The translations under genes were made by a program, and so were the position numbers. The notes under the pieces were generated by a model. The model was not told the origin of the DNA, ran no database searches, and saw only the letters and a list, made by a program, of their open reading frames with translations. Shown here in pieces: positions 24,081 to 35,132 of a stretch of DNA of 64,000 nt (positions are counted from its first letter, which is position 1; every line of letters starts with the position of its first letter). The DNA lies in NCBI RefSeq assembly GCF_001625215.2, contig NC_030381.2, positions 47,304,689 through 47,368,688 of the forward strand, given 5' to 3'. This stretch comes from Daucus carota subsp. sativus. Lineage: Eukaryota > Streptophyta > Magnoliopsida > Apiales > Apiaceae.

Positions 24081-25271
24081 TTACCTTGCCTTCTGTTGAA
24101 ACGTGTATTCATTAAATCTCAACTTCCCATGGTATGCCTCCACTACTTCGGGAATTTCATCCTTATGCAGCGTTACAAAGCCCTTTGAGAACCTTTGTTC
24201 GGTCATAGCCAATATCGTTGATAGCATGAGACTCTCAGTAATGATGTTTCTTAAGACCAAAAGTTGCAGAACCGAACACCTAGGAATAGTCCTCTTCTCT
24301 AGGCTATATGACATAACAATCGGGTTAGTTGACAGCCTAGACGGGGTCCATCGCAATTTATTTAGAAAGAAGTCCAACCTTCCTCTTATATTCTTATCAC
24401 TAAAACACATAAAAGCTGGCAGTTTCTTGAACAATGACAGAATCTCATAATCAGAGAAACCGAAGCTTCTAAGCAAATCACATCTGGAATGCCAAGTTGA
24501 GTCACTAATAAAAGTTAATGTCTTGACAGCACTAATAAAATAGGAAGATGTGAGATCAAAACCCATTTCCTTAACCTTCAACACATGACTACGAAATTTG
24601 GAATGTGGTTGGCCTAATACTTGAGCATAACAACACAAAAGTTTCAGAATTTGGGAATGAGGCACCCCAATTGTTGGCAGGAATTCCACATTTGGCAAAA
24701 AACCTTTTGAAATGGAATATGATAGAATAAGTGGTTTGGCTTTGATAACAGCAACTGCGTCTGAGTAGCAACCAGTTAATGACATGAGCAAATTGAAAAA
24801 GGGTATTAGATGGTTGTTAAGACTTCTGCAAAGAATTCTTGGGTTTTTTGTGACAATTTCGATTACCTCGGTTTGAGATAGGCTGCTAGAAAGCAAAAAA
24901 TCGAGCTTCGGCTTTAAGATCTTTTCAGGGCAGTATTGAAGAATTCGCGGGTCTCTAGAAAAGATTTTAGAAATGCTTGGCTGGGTGAATCCATACGTTC
25001 GGAGGAGGCTGAGAACTCTGTCGGGGTTTACATCGGATGGTCCAAATTGACCATATTTAGAAGAACGAATAGCAGCTTCACCAGATAATCCACATTTGTT
25101 CTTCAGAAATAATGTTCTAAATGCAGTTTGATCTGCAGCGGAGATGATTTTTTTGGTTCTATAACACCGAATGATGGGTCCCAAAAGACACTGATTCAAG
25201 TTGTGGAAAGTTTCGTGCTTGACATTAGAGGTTTTGGATTGACGTTTATACAGATAAACAAGCATCATCAT
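24081..25271 (-). CDS. mTERF-family protein, gene A (probably organelle-targeted)
   Basis: A single exon of 396 residues from the ATG at 25271, chosen because it aligns with the starts of genes B and C (MMMLVYLYKRQ against MKMLVCMFKSH); an upstream in-frame ATG at 25373 adds a hydrophobic stretch and is less likely. After a basic presequence with CYRTKK come repeated mTERF modules of about 30 residues with the leucine/proline pattern, for example 'TQPSISKIFSRDPRILQ', 'QTEVIEIVTKNPRILCRS' and 'FSDYEILSLFKKLPAFM', ending with YSLEKRTIPRCSVLQ. mTERF proteins are helical solenoids that bind organellar nucleic acids and act in transcription, splicing or translation in mitochondria or plastids. The stop codon overlaps an AG|gtaagt that looks like a splice donor, so a 3' exon is possible. 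More diverged from B and C than these are from each other. Confidence 0.9.
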   Translation of the reverse strand: MMMLVYLYKRQSKTSNVKHETFHNLNQCLLGPIIRCYRTKKIISAADQTAFRTLFLKNKCGLSGEAAIRSSKYGQFGPSDVNPDRVLSLLRTYGFTQPSISKIFSRDPRILQYCPEKILKPKLDFLLSSSLSQTEVIEIVTKNPRILCRSLNNHLIPFFNLLMSLTGCYSDAVAVIKAKPLILSYSISKGFLPNVEFLPTIGVPHSQILKLLCCYAQVLGQPHSKFRSHVLKVKEMGFDLTSSYFISAVKTLTFISDSTWHSRCDLLRSFGFSDYEILSLFKKLPAFMCFSDKNIRGRLDFFLNKLRWTPSRLSTNPIVMSYSLEKRTIPRCSVLQLLVLRNIITESLMLSTILAMTEQRFSKGFVTLHKDEIPEVVEAYHGKLRFNEYTFQQKAR

Positions 25272-27474
25272 TCCGGGGAAGAAGTAAACACAATAAACTA
25301 CATAGAACACATCTTTATTCAAATTAAACTCACGGAAGCAGATTAGAACCTCGATGCACCCATTCCTCCCCAAGTCTTGAATCTTCCAGTATACGAATCT
25401 GAAAACATTAGGATTTCCATACTCATTTCAATAACAAATAACAAAACCCAAAATAAAAATTGATTTCTTGATCAAATTCAAAAAATCTCTTAGTCAGTTG
25501 TCACCATTCATCAATATTTGGTTATAGCATGAAACTCTCACTAGTCATAGCTTTAGTCTCCGAAGCTTAAAGAACGAACACCTAGATTACTAAGTGGGTC
25601 AATGTAATAAACAGAAGCCCATTTTCTTGAATTTTACTAAAACCTTAACCAACATAGATTTATGTTACATGCTTGAAGATAAGGGCTTGCAATTGACAAT
25701 CACACAAATGAACAAGCATAACTACAAAAACATAGATACATCATACAAGTGTGTGTGTGTGTGTGTGTGTTGGAGAGTAGAAAGGAAAAAAAAACGAAAC
25801 AGCTTAAAACTTACAGCAAAAAGCAGCAAAATGGTCCCCAAGTTGGGGGAATAGGAAGCTTGAGAAATAAGGGGTTTTACTCGCAGAAAGTTTAAGGGGG
25901 CGTTTTGTTTAAGAGATGGTACCGGGTTTGAAATCAAGAATCTCAGGTGGCACGAGTTTGACGTATCATGATGTTTTTGGGAGAACACTTAAAATATTTG
26001 ATTAATTATAATCAATTTTAAAAAAAATTAATGTTTCATACATATTTGAATCATCAATTTCGTTTAATACTAAATAATTTGAATGTAGTGATATAAATAA
26101 AGATGAAAATAAAAAAAAATGATATGAATTCTGTTTCATATATTAAAATGTCGTATCTTGTAGGTTTGAGAAATATGTTGAAGAATGTTAGTGAAATACT
26201 AAATATGATTCAAAATGAACTAAACATATCATAAAAGCATGAACCAAACAAGTCAAACCATCCCTAAATTTGCAATACAAAAGCTCGCTTCTGATATTCA
26301 AACAACATTTTTCTATTACATAAAATTGAATATTATTCTATTATACAGTATAATATCATGTTTTTTAACCGCCCAGTCCCATTAATTTTTATACGATTTT
26401 TTATATTATCTAGCACATATCTTAAGATTTATATGTAAAAGAAATTAGGTATACAACTTATTTTCTTCAAAAAAACGTTTTCTATAAAAATTTAAATATT
26501 AATATTTGTATACAGCAAGAAAACTAAGCTTTCGCTGAAGAAACCTTTCGAGAAAAAATAGAAGAATGCAGAGATAATAAGTAATGATAGGATTGCATCC
26601 AAAGGTCCAGAAGAATATGAAATCTCTAACTAGTCAAGTGCATAAGTAGCTGACAACATAGTGCTGTTTTTCAGCTTCATTGTAAAGCTGAGAATACACA
26701 TAATAGAGATTGATCAAAGAACACCTTTGCTCGTGTTCAAACAGATATAGCAGCATCTTCACTGCTTTGAGTAGAGGCATGGTCTGTTTTCGTACACCTT
26801 GCCATCTCCGCTTACAGAGTCTGATACATCAGGTTCGTTTTGATACAAGAATCAAAGATAAAAAGGCCATTTCCTTCAGAATCACAGAACTCCTTAAAAT
26901 TTCTCCGGTCTGAATACCATTCTAAGTACAAAGTTGTGAATTCTTGGACGCTGATTATGCAGATATCCATTTTCAGCAAAACGCGTCTCAGAATCATAGT
27001 GTCAGTGACAACAAATGGCCTGCAATTAATGAGAAGTCAAACACTCAGTATATAGCAATAGCACTACTCATTCTATGGTGCTCCTACTCAGCAAACAATC
27101 CTATATCAGTAGTAAAGTTTGTTTGAAAATTAATCAGAGTAGATATGCTCAGCACTGAAGAAGAATTTTCATCAGATAGAGAAGGCTTGGGCCAGCTATA
27201 ATAATAATGTATTATCATTTAGTACTAATTCAAGTGAAAGTGTAGGAATAGAAGCAATTAACCAACTCCCTAAACATAGTAATTTATCATTAAGTACTCA
27301 ACCAACATCTCTCTCAGCCTGGTGTCTCTAGTCTTGTCATTCTCTCCCATTTTCTAGTGCACCATTAAACACCAACTAGATAGCATTTAACTTATTGTAT
27401 ATAAGAACTTACCAGAGTCCAGATTATAAGCGCCTATATAGTATCTTCCAAGTTATTTTGCAGTTAAAATCACT
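25272..27474. other. Spacer upstream of mTERF A and of the WIP gene
   Basis: Contains a (GT)n microsatellite at about 25750-25770. Short open frames at 26710-27130 do not resemble a known family on either strand. The last 100 bp are the presumed promoter of the zinc-finger gene, with tatataag at about 27398-27405 as a possible TATA box. Otherwise AT-rich. Confidence 0.5.
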
Positions 27475-28384
27475 ATGGAGCTCTCCGATGGTTCGTTCAC
27501 ATTAGACCATAATCATACTCAACTTGTTGACTTCTTTCCCAAGGAAACTCGAAATTTTCTTGAATCCTTGCCATCCACAATTCTGAGCTCTCTTCAATCC
27601 GAAGCCCCAAAACCCGTGATGCCAGATCAAGATTCTTACTCGTCGTGTCATGGGGATAAAGAGGACTTGAATGTCACCTTACATATCGGGCTTGCAATGA
27701 GCACCTCTGAAAGTAGCTCTAGATACTCTAGTCATCATCAACCAATAACCAAATACTGGATACCAAGTCCTGCCCAAATTCTTGTCGGTTTCACAAATTT
27801 CTCATGCCACATCTGTAACAAAACATTCAATCGCCACAACAATCTTCAGGTTAGTTCAGATTAGAGATCTTCATGCAAATTATAATATGTTCGAATTTGC
27901 AGTTCTTCCTCATTAATAGTTTTTGCTTGCATGTTATATATACCATTGGTGGAAGATGCACATGTGGGGGCATGGCTCACAATATCGCAAAGGACCTGAA
28001 TCGCTGAAGGGAGTGCAGCCACGAGCAATGTCAGGAATCCCCTGCTACTGCTGTGAAGAAGGGTGCAAGAATAATCTGAATCACCCGAGGGCCAGGCCAT
28101 TGAAGGATTTCCGAACACTGCAGACACATTACAAGAGGAAGCATGGAACGAAGCAATTCTGTTGTCGAAAGTGTGGCAAATGTCTGGCCGTAAAAGGGGA
28201 CTGGCGAACCCATGAAAAGAATTGTGGGAAACGTTGGCTCTGTACATGCGGTTCAGATTTCAAGCATAAAAGGTCACTGAAAGATCATATCAAGGCCTTT
28301 GGAATTTCTGGTCATGCCCCTATTTCTCCTTCTCTTGATGGGGTGGAGATGAATGAGGGGTATCATCATTCCGTTTTCATTTAA
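27475..28384 (+). CDS. WIP-domain C2H2 zinc-finger transcription factor (TT1/WIP family)
   Basis: Two exons, 27475-27849 and 27956-28384, give 267 residues. The N-terminal ~95 residues are variable and acidic/Ser-rich and include LNVTLHIGL. The WIP domain starts at [13 protein letters not shown], about residue 97. Four zinc fingers follow: [23 protein letters not shown], a second with CCEEGCKNN...[28 protein letters not shown], and [17 protein letters not shown]. The intron splits finger 1 at the position I recall as usual for the family. WIP proteins are nuclear regulators of cell fate; TT1 (WIP1) controls seed-coat flavonoids. Which WIP subgroup this belongs to is not settled. Finger 3 has CLA where CFA/AFA is usual. 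The start is the first ATG of the frame, MELSDGSFT. Confidence 0.93.
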
Positions 28385-29145
28385 GATTAACAGTTTTATA
28401 TTGCTAATGTTCTGCCTACCAGAACATTGCAGCTTACAGGCTACAGCTTATGCTGAAAGAATATATATATATATTTGCATAACTCTCAGACGTTTAAATA
28501 AACTCATCATGAAGAAGAAAATTTCTCTCCTATGTCAAACTGCTATCGCCGTATATAAACCCCCATAAGCTTCCTGAAGTTAGACATGAAATCCCAGCTA
28601 TGAAAATCTGGCCACTTTGACAGTGAACCCATTTATTTTGCCTTTAACGCAGTAGTGCAAGATTATCCATGCGCCATAACATTTTGTGATATTATAAAAA
28701 CCTATGAACAGGGCGGCATCATAAACATATTCTCCACACACAAACACAGATATTAGAATATAAATTGGCAGCTCTTAAATAATTTAAGCATTCATGAGCC
28801 ACGGCGTATTGACAATTAAACAGGGAAACTTGACCATGACAAATTAAAACTTTTAGCATTTGTAATGCAAATAAAAAGTGCATCACTAAAGAAACTGATG
28901 TCATTTTCAGCGATATTGGAACAGCTTCATATTAAAATTAAACCCATAAAATGTAAGTTTGAACCACATGCAATTATGTGGAGATCACGAAGAGTTAATT
29001 ATAGTCCATTCGCATATGGTGGAGATTCATCAAAATAGAAACAAAGTCAATGTCAACAGGTGCTAAATCAATATTTGAAATAAGTCCCTTTGATCCAAAA
29101 TTGCATTCATAGTATTTCCAAGTTACCTTTGTCTGCATCCAATAC
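28385..29145. other. Spacer downstream of the WIP gene
   Basis: 3' flank of the WIP gene with an (AT)n run near 28461-28475. No further gene seen. Confidence 0.5.
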
Positions 29146-29340
29146 TTAAGGAACTGCACCCTCATTACCAGCTACAAAGTATTTTGAACATTTCATGTTG
29201 GTAGTCTGCAATATCGTAGTAAACATGAAGCTGTTGTGAATGCTATTGTTAGACACCAAAGTTTGCAAAATCAAACAGCCCGGTATAGTCCTCTTCTCTA
29301 AGCTATAGCTACAAGAACTTGGCATACTCGACATACTAGA
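29146..29340 (-). pseudogene. mTERF C-terminal fragment
   Basis: On the minus strand the frame reads SMPSSCSYSLEKRTIPG and continues for about 60 residues. It matches the last module of genes A-C (CYSLEKRTIPRCSVLQ...STILAIAERKF) but lacks everything upstream. It lies just 3' of gene B and looks like the debris of another copy. Confidence 0.8.
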
Positions 29341-29444
29341 TAGACTAGACTGTCTAAAACAAAAACTTCTTCATCCCATTAATTATCTTCCTGGTATTTC
29401 TGCTGATTCAGTGATGTGACTGGTGCCCAATTAATAATTGATGG

Positions 29445-30632
29445 CTAGAGCTTTAACAGCCCCTTCTGTTTGAAAGTGTATTCATCAAATTTCATCTTCC
29501 CTTTGTATGCCTCCATTACCTCGGGTAGTTCATCCTTATATACACTTACAAAGTCTCTGACAAATTTTCTCTCAGCTATCGCCAAAATTGTTGATATATT
29601 GTAACTCTTACTGGTGCTGCTTATTGAGACTAAAACTTGCAGAACTGAACACCTTGGAATAGTCCTCTTCTCTAAGCTATAGCATAGAACTTTTGGGTTA
29701 CATGACAACCTAGATGGTGTCCACTGTAATTTCTTCAGAAAGAACTCCACCTTTTTGTTAATATGATTCTCCTTATAACACATAATCAGTGGTGATTTCT
29801 TGAACACTTTAAGGATCTCATCATTAGAGAAACCAAAGCTTCTAAGCAACAAACATCTAGATTCCCATGTGGAGTCATTGTGAAAAGACAATGCATGGAG
29901 AGCATGGATGAAATATGAAGATGAATAATCAAAGTTCATGCCCTCGACCATCAAAAAGACTTGACAGAATCTGTCATGTGGATAGCACAAAATTCGGGAA
30001 TACTGGCTTACAAACTTGAAAATTTGAGAAATGGGAATTCCTTGTCTAAGGAGAAACCGAATATTAGGCAACACTTCGGCGGTGTTGGTAAAAATAAAAG
30101 GACCGCATTTAAGGAGAGCAACTGCATTTGGGCCGCAACCAATAATATCCTTAAGCTGATCAAAAGTGGGTATTAAATGTTTGTTGAGACTTCTAACGAG
30201 TATTCGCGGGTCTCTGGTGACAATACGGACCACCATTGCATGAGACATTTCCATAGAAAGCAAAAAGTCGAGCTTTGGCTTTAAGAGCTCTTCGGGTTTT
30301 AAGGACTGAAGAACACGGGGTACAACAGAAACGATTCTGGTAATATTAGGCTGGGGGAATCCAAAGTTTCGGAATAGCTCGAGAACCGAATCGGGTCTGT
30401 GATCAGAAGAATCAAAATGAACACATTTAGAAGCACGAATTAGGTGTTTTCCAGATAAGCCACATTTGTTCTTGAGAAAGGAAATCTTGAATTCTGAAGA
30501 ATCTATGGTTCTTTTGGGGCTATAACTACGAAAGATGGGTCGAATTAAACAGTGATTCAAATTGGGGAGAGTTCGATGATTGATAATTAGGGTTTGCAAA
30601 TGAGATTTAAACATACAAACAAGCATCTTCAT
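29445..30632 (-). CDS. mTERF-family protein, gene B
   Basis: An uninterrupted frame of 395 residues starting MKMLVCMFKSHLQTLI. A basic, hydroxylated N-terminus (RSYSPKRTIDSS) suggests import into mitochondria or plastids. The body is a chain of mTERF helical modules with the NPKVL/DPRIL-type motifs: 'ITRIVSVVPRVLQSL', 'MVVRIVTRDPRILVRS', 'ISQIFKFVSQYSRILCYP', 'NDEILKVFKKSPLIMCY', 'SRLSCNPKVLCYSLEKRT'. Gene C is almost identical (about 19 substitutions by eye over ~391 residues), and the similarity continues into both flanks, so the pair arose by recent segmental duplication. A GTAAGT at about 30692-30697 in the upstream leader, conserved in C, suggests a 5'-UTR intron. Confidence 0.92.
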   Translation of the reverse strand: MKMLVCMFKSHLQTLIINHRTLPNLNHCLIRPIFRSYSPKRTIDSSEFKISFLKNKCGLSGKHLIRASKCVHFDSSDHRPDSVLELFRNFGFPQPNITRIVSVVPRVLQSLKPEELLKPKLDFLLSMEMSHAMVVRIVTRDPRILVRSLNKHLIPTFDQLKDIIGCGPNAVALLKCGPFIFTNTAEVLPNIRFLLRQGIPISQIFKFVSQYSRILCYPHDRFCQVFLMVEGMNFDYSSSYFIHALHALSFHNDSTWESRCLLLRSFGFSNDEILKVFKKSPLIMCYKENHINKKVEFFLKKLQWTPSRLSCNPKVLCYSLEKRTIPRCSVLQVLVSISSTSKSYNISTILAIAERKFVRDFVSVYKDELPEVMEAYKGKMKFDEYTFKQKGLLKL

Positions 30633-32978
30633 AGTAAATTTAAACTAGAGAGATGCAATAGAGAGTGGATTAGGACAGAAACAAATGGGAACTTACAGAG
30701 GTTGAATTCAGCTCTCCGATAGCATTCAGTTCGTGGGTGCTCTTTGAAACATATTTGGCCATTTTCTGGGCTTATTTTGAAAACAAATTCATATTTATAC
30801 AATGTTTTTAATATTAAATTAAATTTAACTTTTGTTTTTTGAAAGCATTGGATTTAACTTTTTTATTTATAAAATTAAGTCTGAGATGTTTCCAGAAGAT
30901 ATGTTCATCTCTTCAAACATCAAAGTCTTATTTTCCAAAATAAGTGATTTATTAATGAAAATAGGATAAGTCAATCCAGCCTCTCCAAGGCCATTCCCCA
31001 TTTCCATCATCTAAAATATTGTAAAATAATAAATTCCTAAAACATATCAAATTGAATTTACTTTTCTTGTATTGTTTCGTTGTATTTTAATAAAATAATA
31101 TTTAATTAATATTTTCATTTTTTGAATTACCATACAAGAAAAACTATATTCAATCCACAAAAGTAATATATATTTTTGTATTTTATATTTTTATTAATTA
31201 ATTTGGCTTAAAAATTTCTTGTAATTATTTATAATTTTTTATCAGTGTTATTATGTTTCACACCACTCTTATTATTCTTATTTGATCATAATTTTATAAA
31301 AATATTTGATCATAATTTTAAATATTTTATTTAAAATTATGATCAAATATGCTCTTAATCGTCATGGATATCCAGAATCATTTGTATCGATAAAAAATTA
31401 GTTTCTTTTCATTTCAAAACATCTTTCTCCTCTTTTTTCATTTTCCTCCAATAATAATTTTAATATATTATTATTGTAATAACAAAGCACCATAATGAGG
31501 CATATTTTTAGAATTGATATATTAAGATGATGTCGTAAATCACGATGACACAAATTTTTAGTATATTTATAAGACGCTTGCAACATCTCTGGCGGGGTTG
31601 GTTATAGTCGTCGACTAAATTGGACCCGAAAGACGTTATGTAAATTTGCTGAATTTGTAAGACATTGTACTTCAATGATATTGACGATATTGATTGGTTA
31701 TAATTTAAAAATAAATATGTTATTAATATTTTAGATTGTTAAAATAGAATATCTCAGTTCAATATGATAATAAATGCTATGTAATTTTCTTACAGATTTC
31801 TTATAGGCAGAGGTTTGACAAATATAGTCATCCATAAGAGGTTACCTAAAATTACAGGCAATAGATAGGGATGGTTGAAGTGTGATTTTTTTTCAAGAAG
31901 TTAGCTATATTTTTTAATTTTAATAGATCAATTCACCTTTTAGCTAAGATTTTTTTATGATTGGAGATGCTCTTACTCAAACATGTTGTACTTGTTATTA
32001 AAGTATCATCGACATTGTTAGAACACTCATTTACTTCAAATATGTTAAATTTTAATTTAGAATATTAATTTAGGTCAGCCAGAAACAAAGAGAGTATTTC
32101 AGAATAGGAGACCATCAAATTTTGCAAGTTACCTGCTTTTCCTGTCAGCTTCTTTAATTCGGTACTACAATATACTGGTACGCGATGACAGGGTCAGCTA
32201 CATGTGTTTGGATGGACAATAGTCAATAGGTTCATCAAGTCAAGTCAACCAAACTACTACTGTTATTAAGCACGGGGTCATGATAATAATTGGAGTGAAT
32301 GAACCTTACAGGTAGGTTCTTTGGCCGGCATTTAACAAGTTGCCTTGTACAAAATTTAGTTAAAAATTGAACATCTTTTTATTTAATAATTGACAAATTG
32401 AACACTTGTGAATAGTGATGATCAAAACTAAATCAGAACTGAGAAACTAAACTCAACCCGACCGTGCTAATTCGGTTTTATGCGGTCCTAATTTTCTAAA
32501 ATTTCGGTCTGTTCAATCCGGTCCGGACCGCATAGATCGAAATTAAATTCGTAAAATAAATATTTTGGTACGGTTCGAATAGTTTAAATAATATTTAATA
32601 TTAATTTATATTTATAATATATCTTATATATATATATCTTAATTCTTATAAGTCATAATTATAATATTTCGAGAGGAGGAAGCATATATTTTCCAAAAAA
32701 GTTAGAATAAATAATACCTCAATAGTTAAGTAATCCTTTTCAAATTACGTGAACAACTCTCAATAACGTTAAATACTTCAAGAACAAATTTTCTGCAACA
32801 AGTTGGGTTTAGCCTTTAAAGTTTAAACTATTGAAAATGGACTAATTATCGAATTAATTATTTACGACTAGTAGTACTCAAAACAACGTTTCACTGACTT
32901 TCGGGGGTACATACATTCTGATCATTTGATCAGATACGAGATCAACTATATTCGGCATTTCATAAAATCAATTTAAGC
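30633..32978. other. Spacer between mTERF B and LecRK1
   Basis: Very AT-rich. A decayed MITE probably runs from about 31571 to 31972: its right end 'ttggagatgctc' then TTA matches the Harbinger-type elements at 23326 and 59482, and the left end is poorly kept. At 32430-32560 a GC-richer block with 'ggtccggaccgcat' is a common plant interspersed repeat type. The last ~230 bp are shared with the LecRK2 upstream region and are the likely promoter. Confidence 0.5.
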
Positions 32979-35132
32979 ATGGTTTACAAACATCTCCCAG
33001 CAGGAAGCTCTGTTTTCATTAAATCTCTGATACTGCTGAGTACGATCCACTTTGCTGCAACTTTAAATTTTAGCTATAATAGCTTCACTCCTGATGATCC
33101 TGAAATAGAACATGATGGAGATGCCTTCACATCCAGCGGAGACATCCACATCACTAAAAGCTTAAATGGACAATCAGCTCTTTCAAGCGTTGGACGAGTT
33201 ACTTATAAAGAGCCATTGCATCTATGGGACAAGGCCTCAGGAAACCTTACTGACTTCACTACCCGTTTTACTTTCGTGATTGATTCCATAAATGAAACAT
33301 GGTATGGTGATGGGATAGCGTTCTTTCTAGTTCCAAATGGTAATGAGCTCCCACTAAATGCAACAGGTGGTGGAGTATTTGGACTCACAAATGATAGTCA
33401 GCCTACCAACATCACCGCCAATAAATTTGTCGCGGTCGAATTTGATGTTTTTGGGAACGCCTGGGACCCTATCGAAAGTGTAGATGTCAATGAGGGAACT
33501 GAGCACGTAGGTGTTGATATCAACTCTGTGAGATCTGAGAAAACTGTGCCTTGGGTTAATGCGAGCTCTAGTATTACAAATGGGTGGACAAATGAAGCTC
33601 AGATAAGTTATGCTTCTAGTTCAAAAATTCTTAGTGTTTCATTCCGTACAGGTATAAATGGCAAAGATTTGCATCAAAGCTTCAACTTTGTGGTTGACCT
33701 AAGAGACCATTTGCCAGATTGGGTCAGTGTTGGCTTTTCAGCTTCAACAGGATCCACATTTTCTTACAATAGAATCAGGTCATGGGAATTCAATTCTAGT
33801 CTGGAGTCTGGTGAAGATAAAGCAGCTCAAACTCATCCTGCAGCAGACGTTCCAAGTCAAACTGATCCGACAGCAGAGGGTCTAATACCCTCTAAATCAA
33901 AGAATAATAAGATGGGTCTAGTGGTTGGATTGGCGGTAGGGGGGTTTCTTCTTGTTTGTGCTGCGGGCATATATGTTATCTTGAAGAAGAAGAAGAAGAA
34001 GAAGAAGAAAGAGAGAGAAGAAAATCAAAATCCAATTTGTGTTGAGGATGATTTCATGGATGATGAATTTGAGAAAGGAACTGGACCTAAAAAGTTCTCG
34101 TATAATGCTCTTGCTGTGGCAACAAGTAACTTTGCACAAAATGAGAAACTTGGAGAAGGAGGTTTTGGGGAAGTTTACAAAGGCTACTTGAGAGAACTGG
34201 ATTTTAATGTGGCTGTCAAGAGAGTATCAAGAAATTCTAGACAAGGAATAAAGGAGTATGCATCCGAAGTGAGGATCATTAGTCGTCTCAGACATAAAAA
34301 TTTGGTGCAGCTCATTGGTTGGTGCCATGAACGGAATAGTCTTTTACTTGTGTATGAGTATATGCAAAATGGCAGCCTGGATTCCCATCTTTTCAAGGGG
34401 AAGAGCTTGCTGTCTTGGAGTACAAGGTATAAAATTGCTCAAGGCCTGGCGTCAGTATTGCTTTATCTACACGAAGAGTGGAAGGAATGTGTGGTGCATA
34501 GAGATATTAAATCTAGCAATGTCATGTTAGATTCAAGTTTTAACACTAAGCTTGGTGATTTCGGATTGGCCAGATTTGTCGATTATAATAGGGGTGCACA
34601 AACAACTATGGTGGCCGGGACACGGGGCTACATGGCCCCGGAATATATTTCCACAGGCCAAGCTAGCAGGATGTCAGATGTTTTTAGCTTCGGAGTTGTA
34701 GCATTGGAAATAGCATGTGGTCGAAAACCTATTGACGTCAAGCTAGAAGAGAATGAGAGAGAATTAGTAAAGTGGGTTTGGGAGCTTTATGGAAGGGAAC
34801 AAATTCTTGAAGCAGCTGACCCAAAACTCTCCGGGGATTACGATGAGTATCAAATGCAACAGTTGATGATTGTCGGGCTCTGGTGTGCACATCCAGATTG
34901 GACAATCAGGCCTTCCATTAATCAAGTGATCCAAATTCTTAATTTCAATGCTCCATTGCCTGCTCTGCCAACCAAGATGCCTGTGGCAACCTATTCCATG
35001 CCGTCAAACTTGTCTTCTTTGTCTTTAGAATACGTCACTGCCCAGAGAAACCAAACTCAATCTTCAGGCTATAGTAACGATACTGATTCTTCACTTTCTG
35101 CATCTGCAGCACGTCTAAATAATGCTAGATAA
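32979..35132 (+). CDS. L-type lectin-domain receptor kinase, LecRK1 (class IX-like)
   Basis: A single exon of 717 residues. A signal peptide (1 to about 27) is followed by a legume-lectin domain at about 28-272. Its metal-site residues are kept: D111 in YGDG; E154, D156, N160 and D163 in VEFDVFGNAWD; H176 in EHVGVD. A Pro/Thr-rich stalk follows, then a membrane segment at about 312-335, a lysine-rich stop-transfer run and an RD-type Ser/Thr kinase at about 375-650: GEGGFG 392-397, K414, HRD 507-509, DFG 527-529, APE 553-555. The tail is Ser-rich (DTDSSLSASAARLNN). Such proteins sit in the plasma membrane and act in defence or self/non-self signalling; the ligand is unknown. It is the first of five tandem paralogues and shares its promoter type with LecRK2. 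All expected catalytic residues are present, so it looks functional. Confidence 0.95.
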   Translation: MVYKHLPAGSSVFIKSLILLSTIHFAATLNFSYNSFTPDDPEIEHDGDAFTSSGDIHITKSLNGQSALSSVGRVTYKEPLHLWDKASGNLTDFTTRFTFVIDSINETWYGDGIAFFLVPNGNELPLNATGGGVFGLTNDSQPTNITANKFVAVEFDVFGNAWDPIESVDVNEGTEHVGVDINSVRSEKTVPWVNASSSITNGWTNEAQISYASSSKILSVSFRTGINGKDLHQSFNFVVDLRDHLPDWVSVGFSASTGSTFSYNRIRSWEFNSSLESGEDKAAQTHPAADVPSQTDPTAEGLIPSKSKNNKMGLVVGLAVGGFLLVCAAGIYVILKKKKKKKKKEREENQNPICVEDDFMDDEFEKGTGPKKFSYNALAVATSNFAQNEKLGEGGFGEVYKGYLRELDFNVAVKRVSRNSRQGIKEYASEVRIISRLRHKNLVQLIGWCHERNSLLLVYEYMQNGSLDSHLFKGKSLLSWSTRYKIAQGLASVLLYLHEEWKECVVHRDIKSSNVMLDSSFNTKLGDFGLARFVDYNRGAQTTMVAGTRGYMAPEYISTGQASRMSDVFSFGVVALEIACGRKPIDVKLEENERELVKWVWELYGREQILEAADPKLSGDYDEYQMQQLMIVGLWCAHPDWTIRPSINQVIQILNFNAPLPALPTKMPVATYSMPSNLSSLSLEYVTAQRNQTQSSGYSNDTDSSLSASAARLNNAR
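33983..34010 (+). repeat. GAA trinucleotide run coding for juxtamembrane lysines
   Basis: A run of GAA/AAG units inside LecRK1 codes for about nine consecutive lysines directly after the membrane segment. The homologous run is shorter in LecRK2-5 (four to six basic residues), so it is a length-variable coding microsatellite. Confidence 0.85.

Noticed and set aside
25750-25770. Repeats as a possible CRISPR-like array
   Set aside because: Simple (GT)n microsatellite. No spaced repeats anywhere in the window, and the genome is eukaryotic.
26710-27126. Overlapping short frames upstream of the WIP gene
   Set aside because: None resembles a known family on either strand. A minus-strand ttgcag acceptor near 27020 was considered, but no coherent exon followed.
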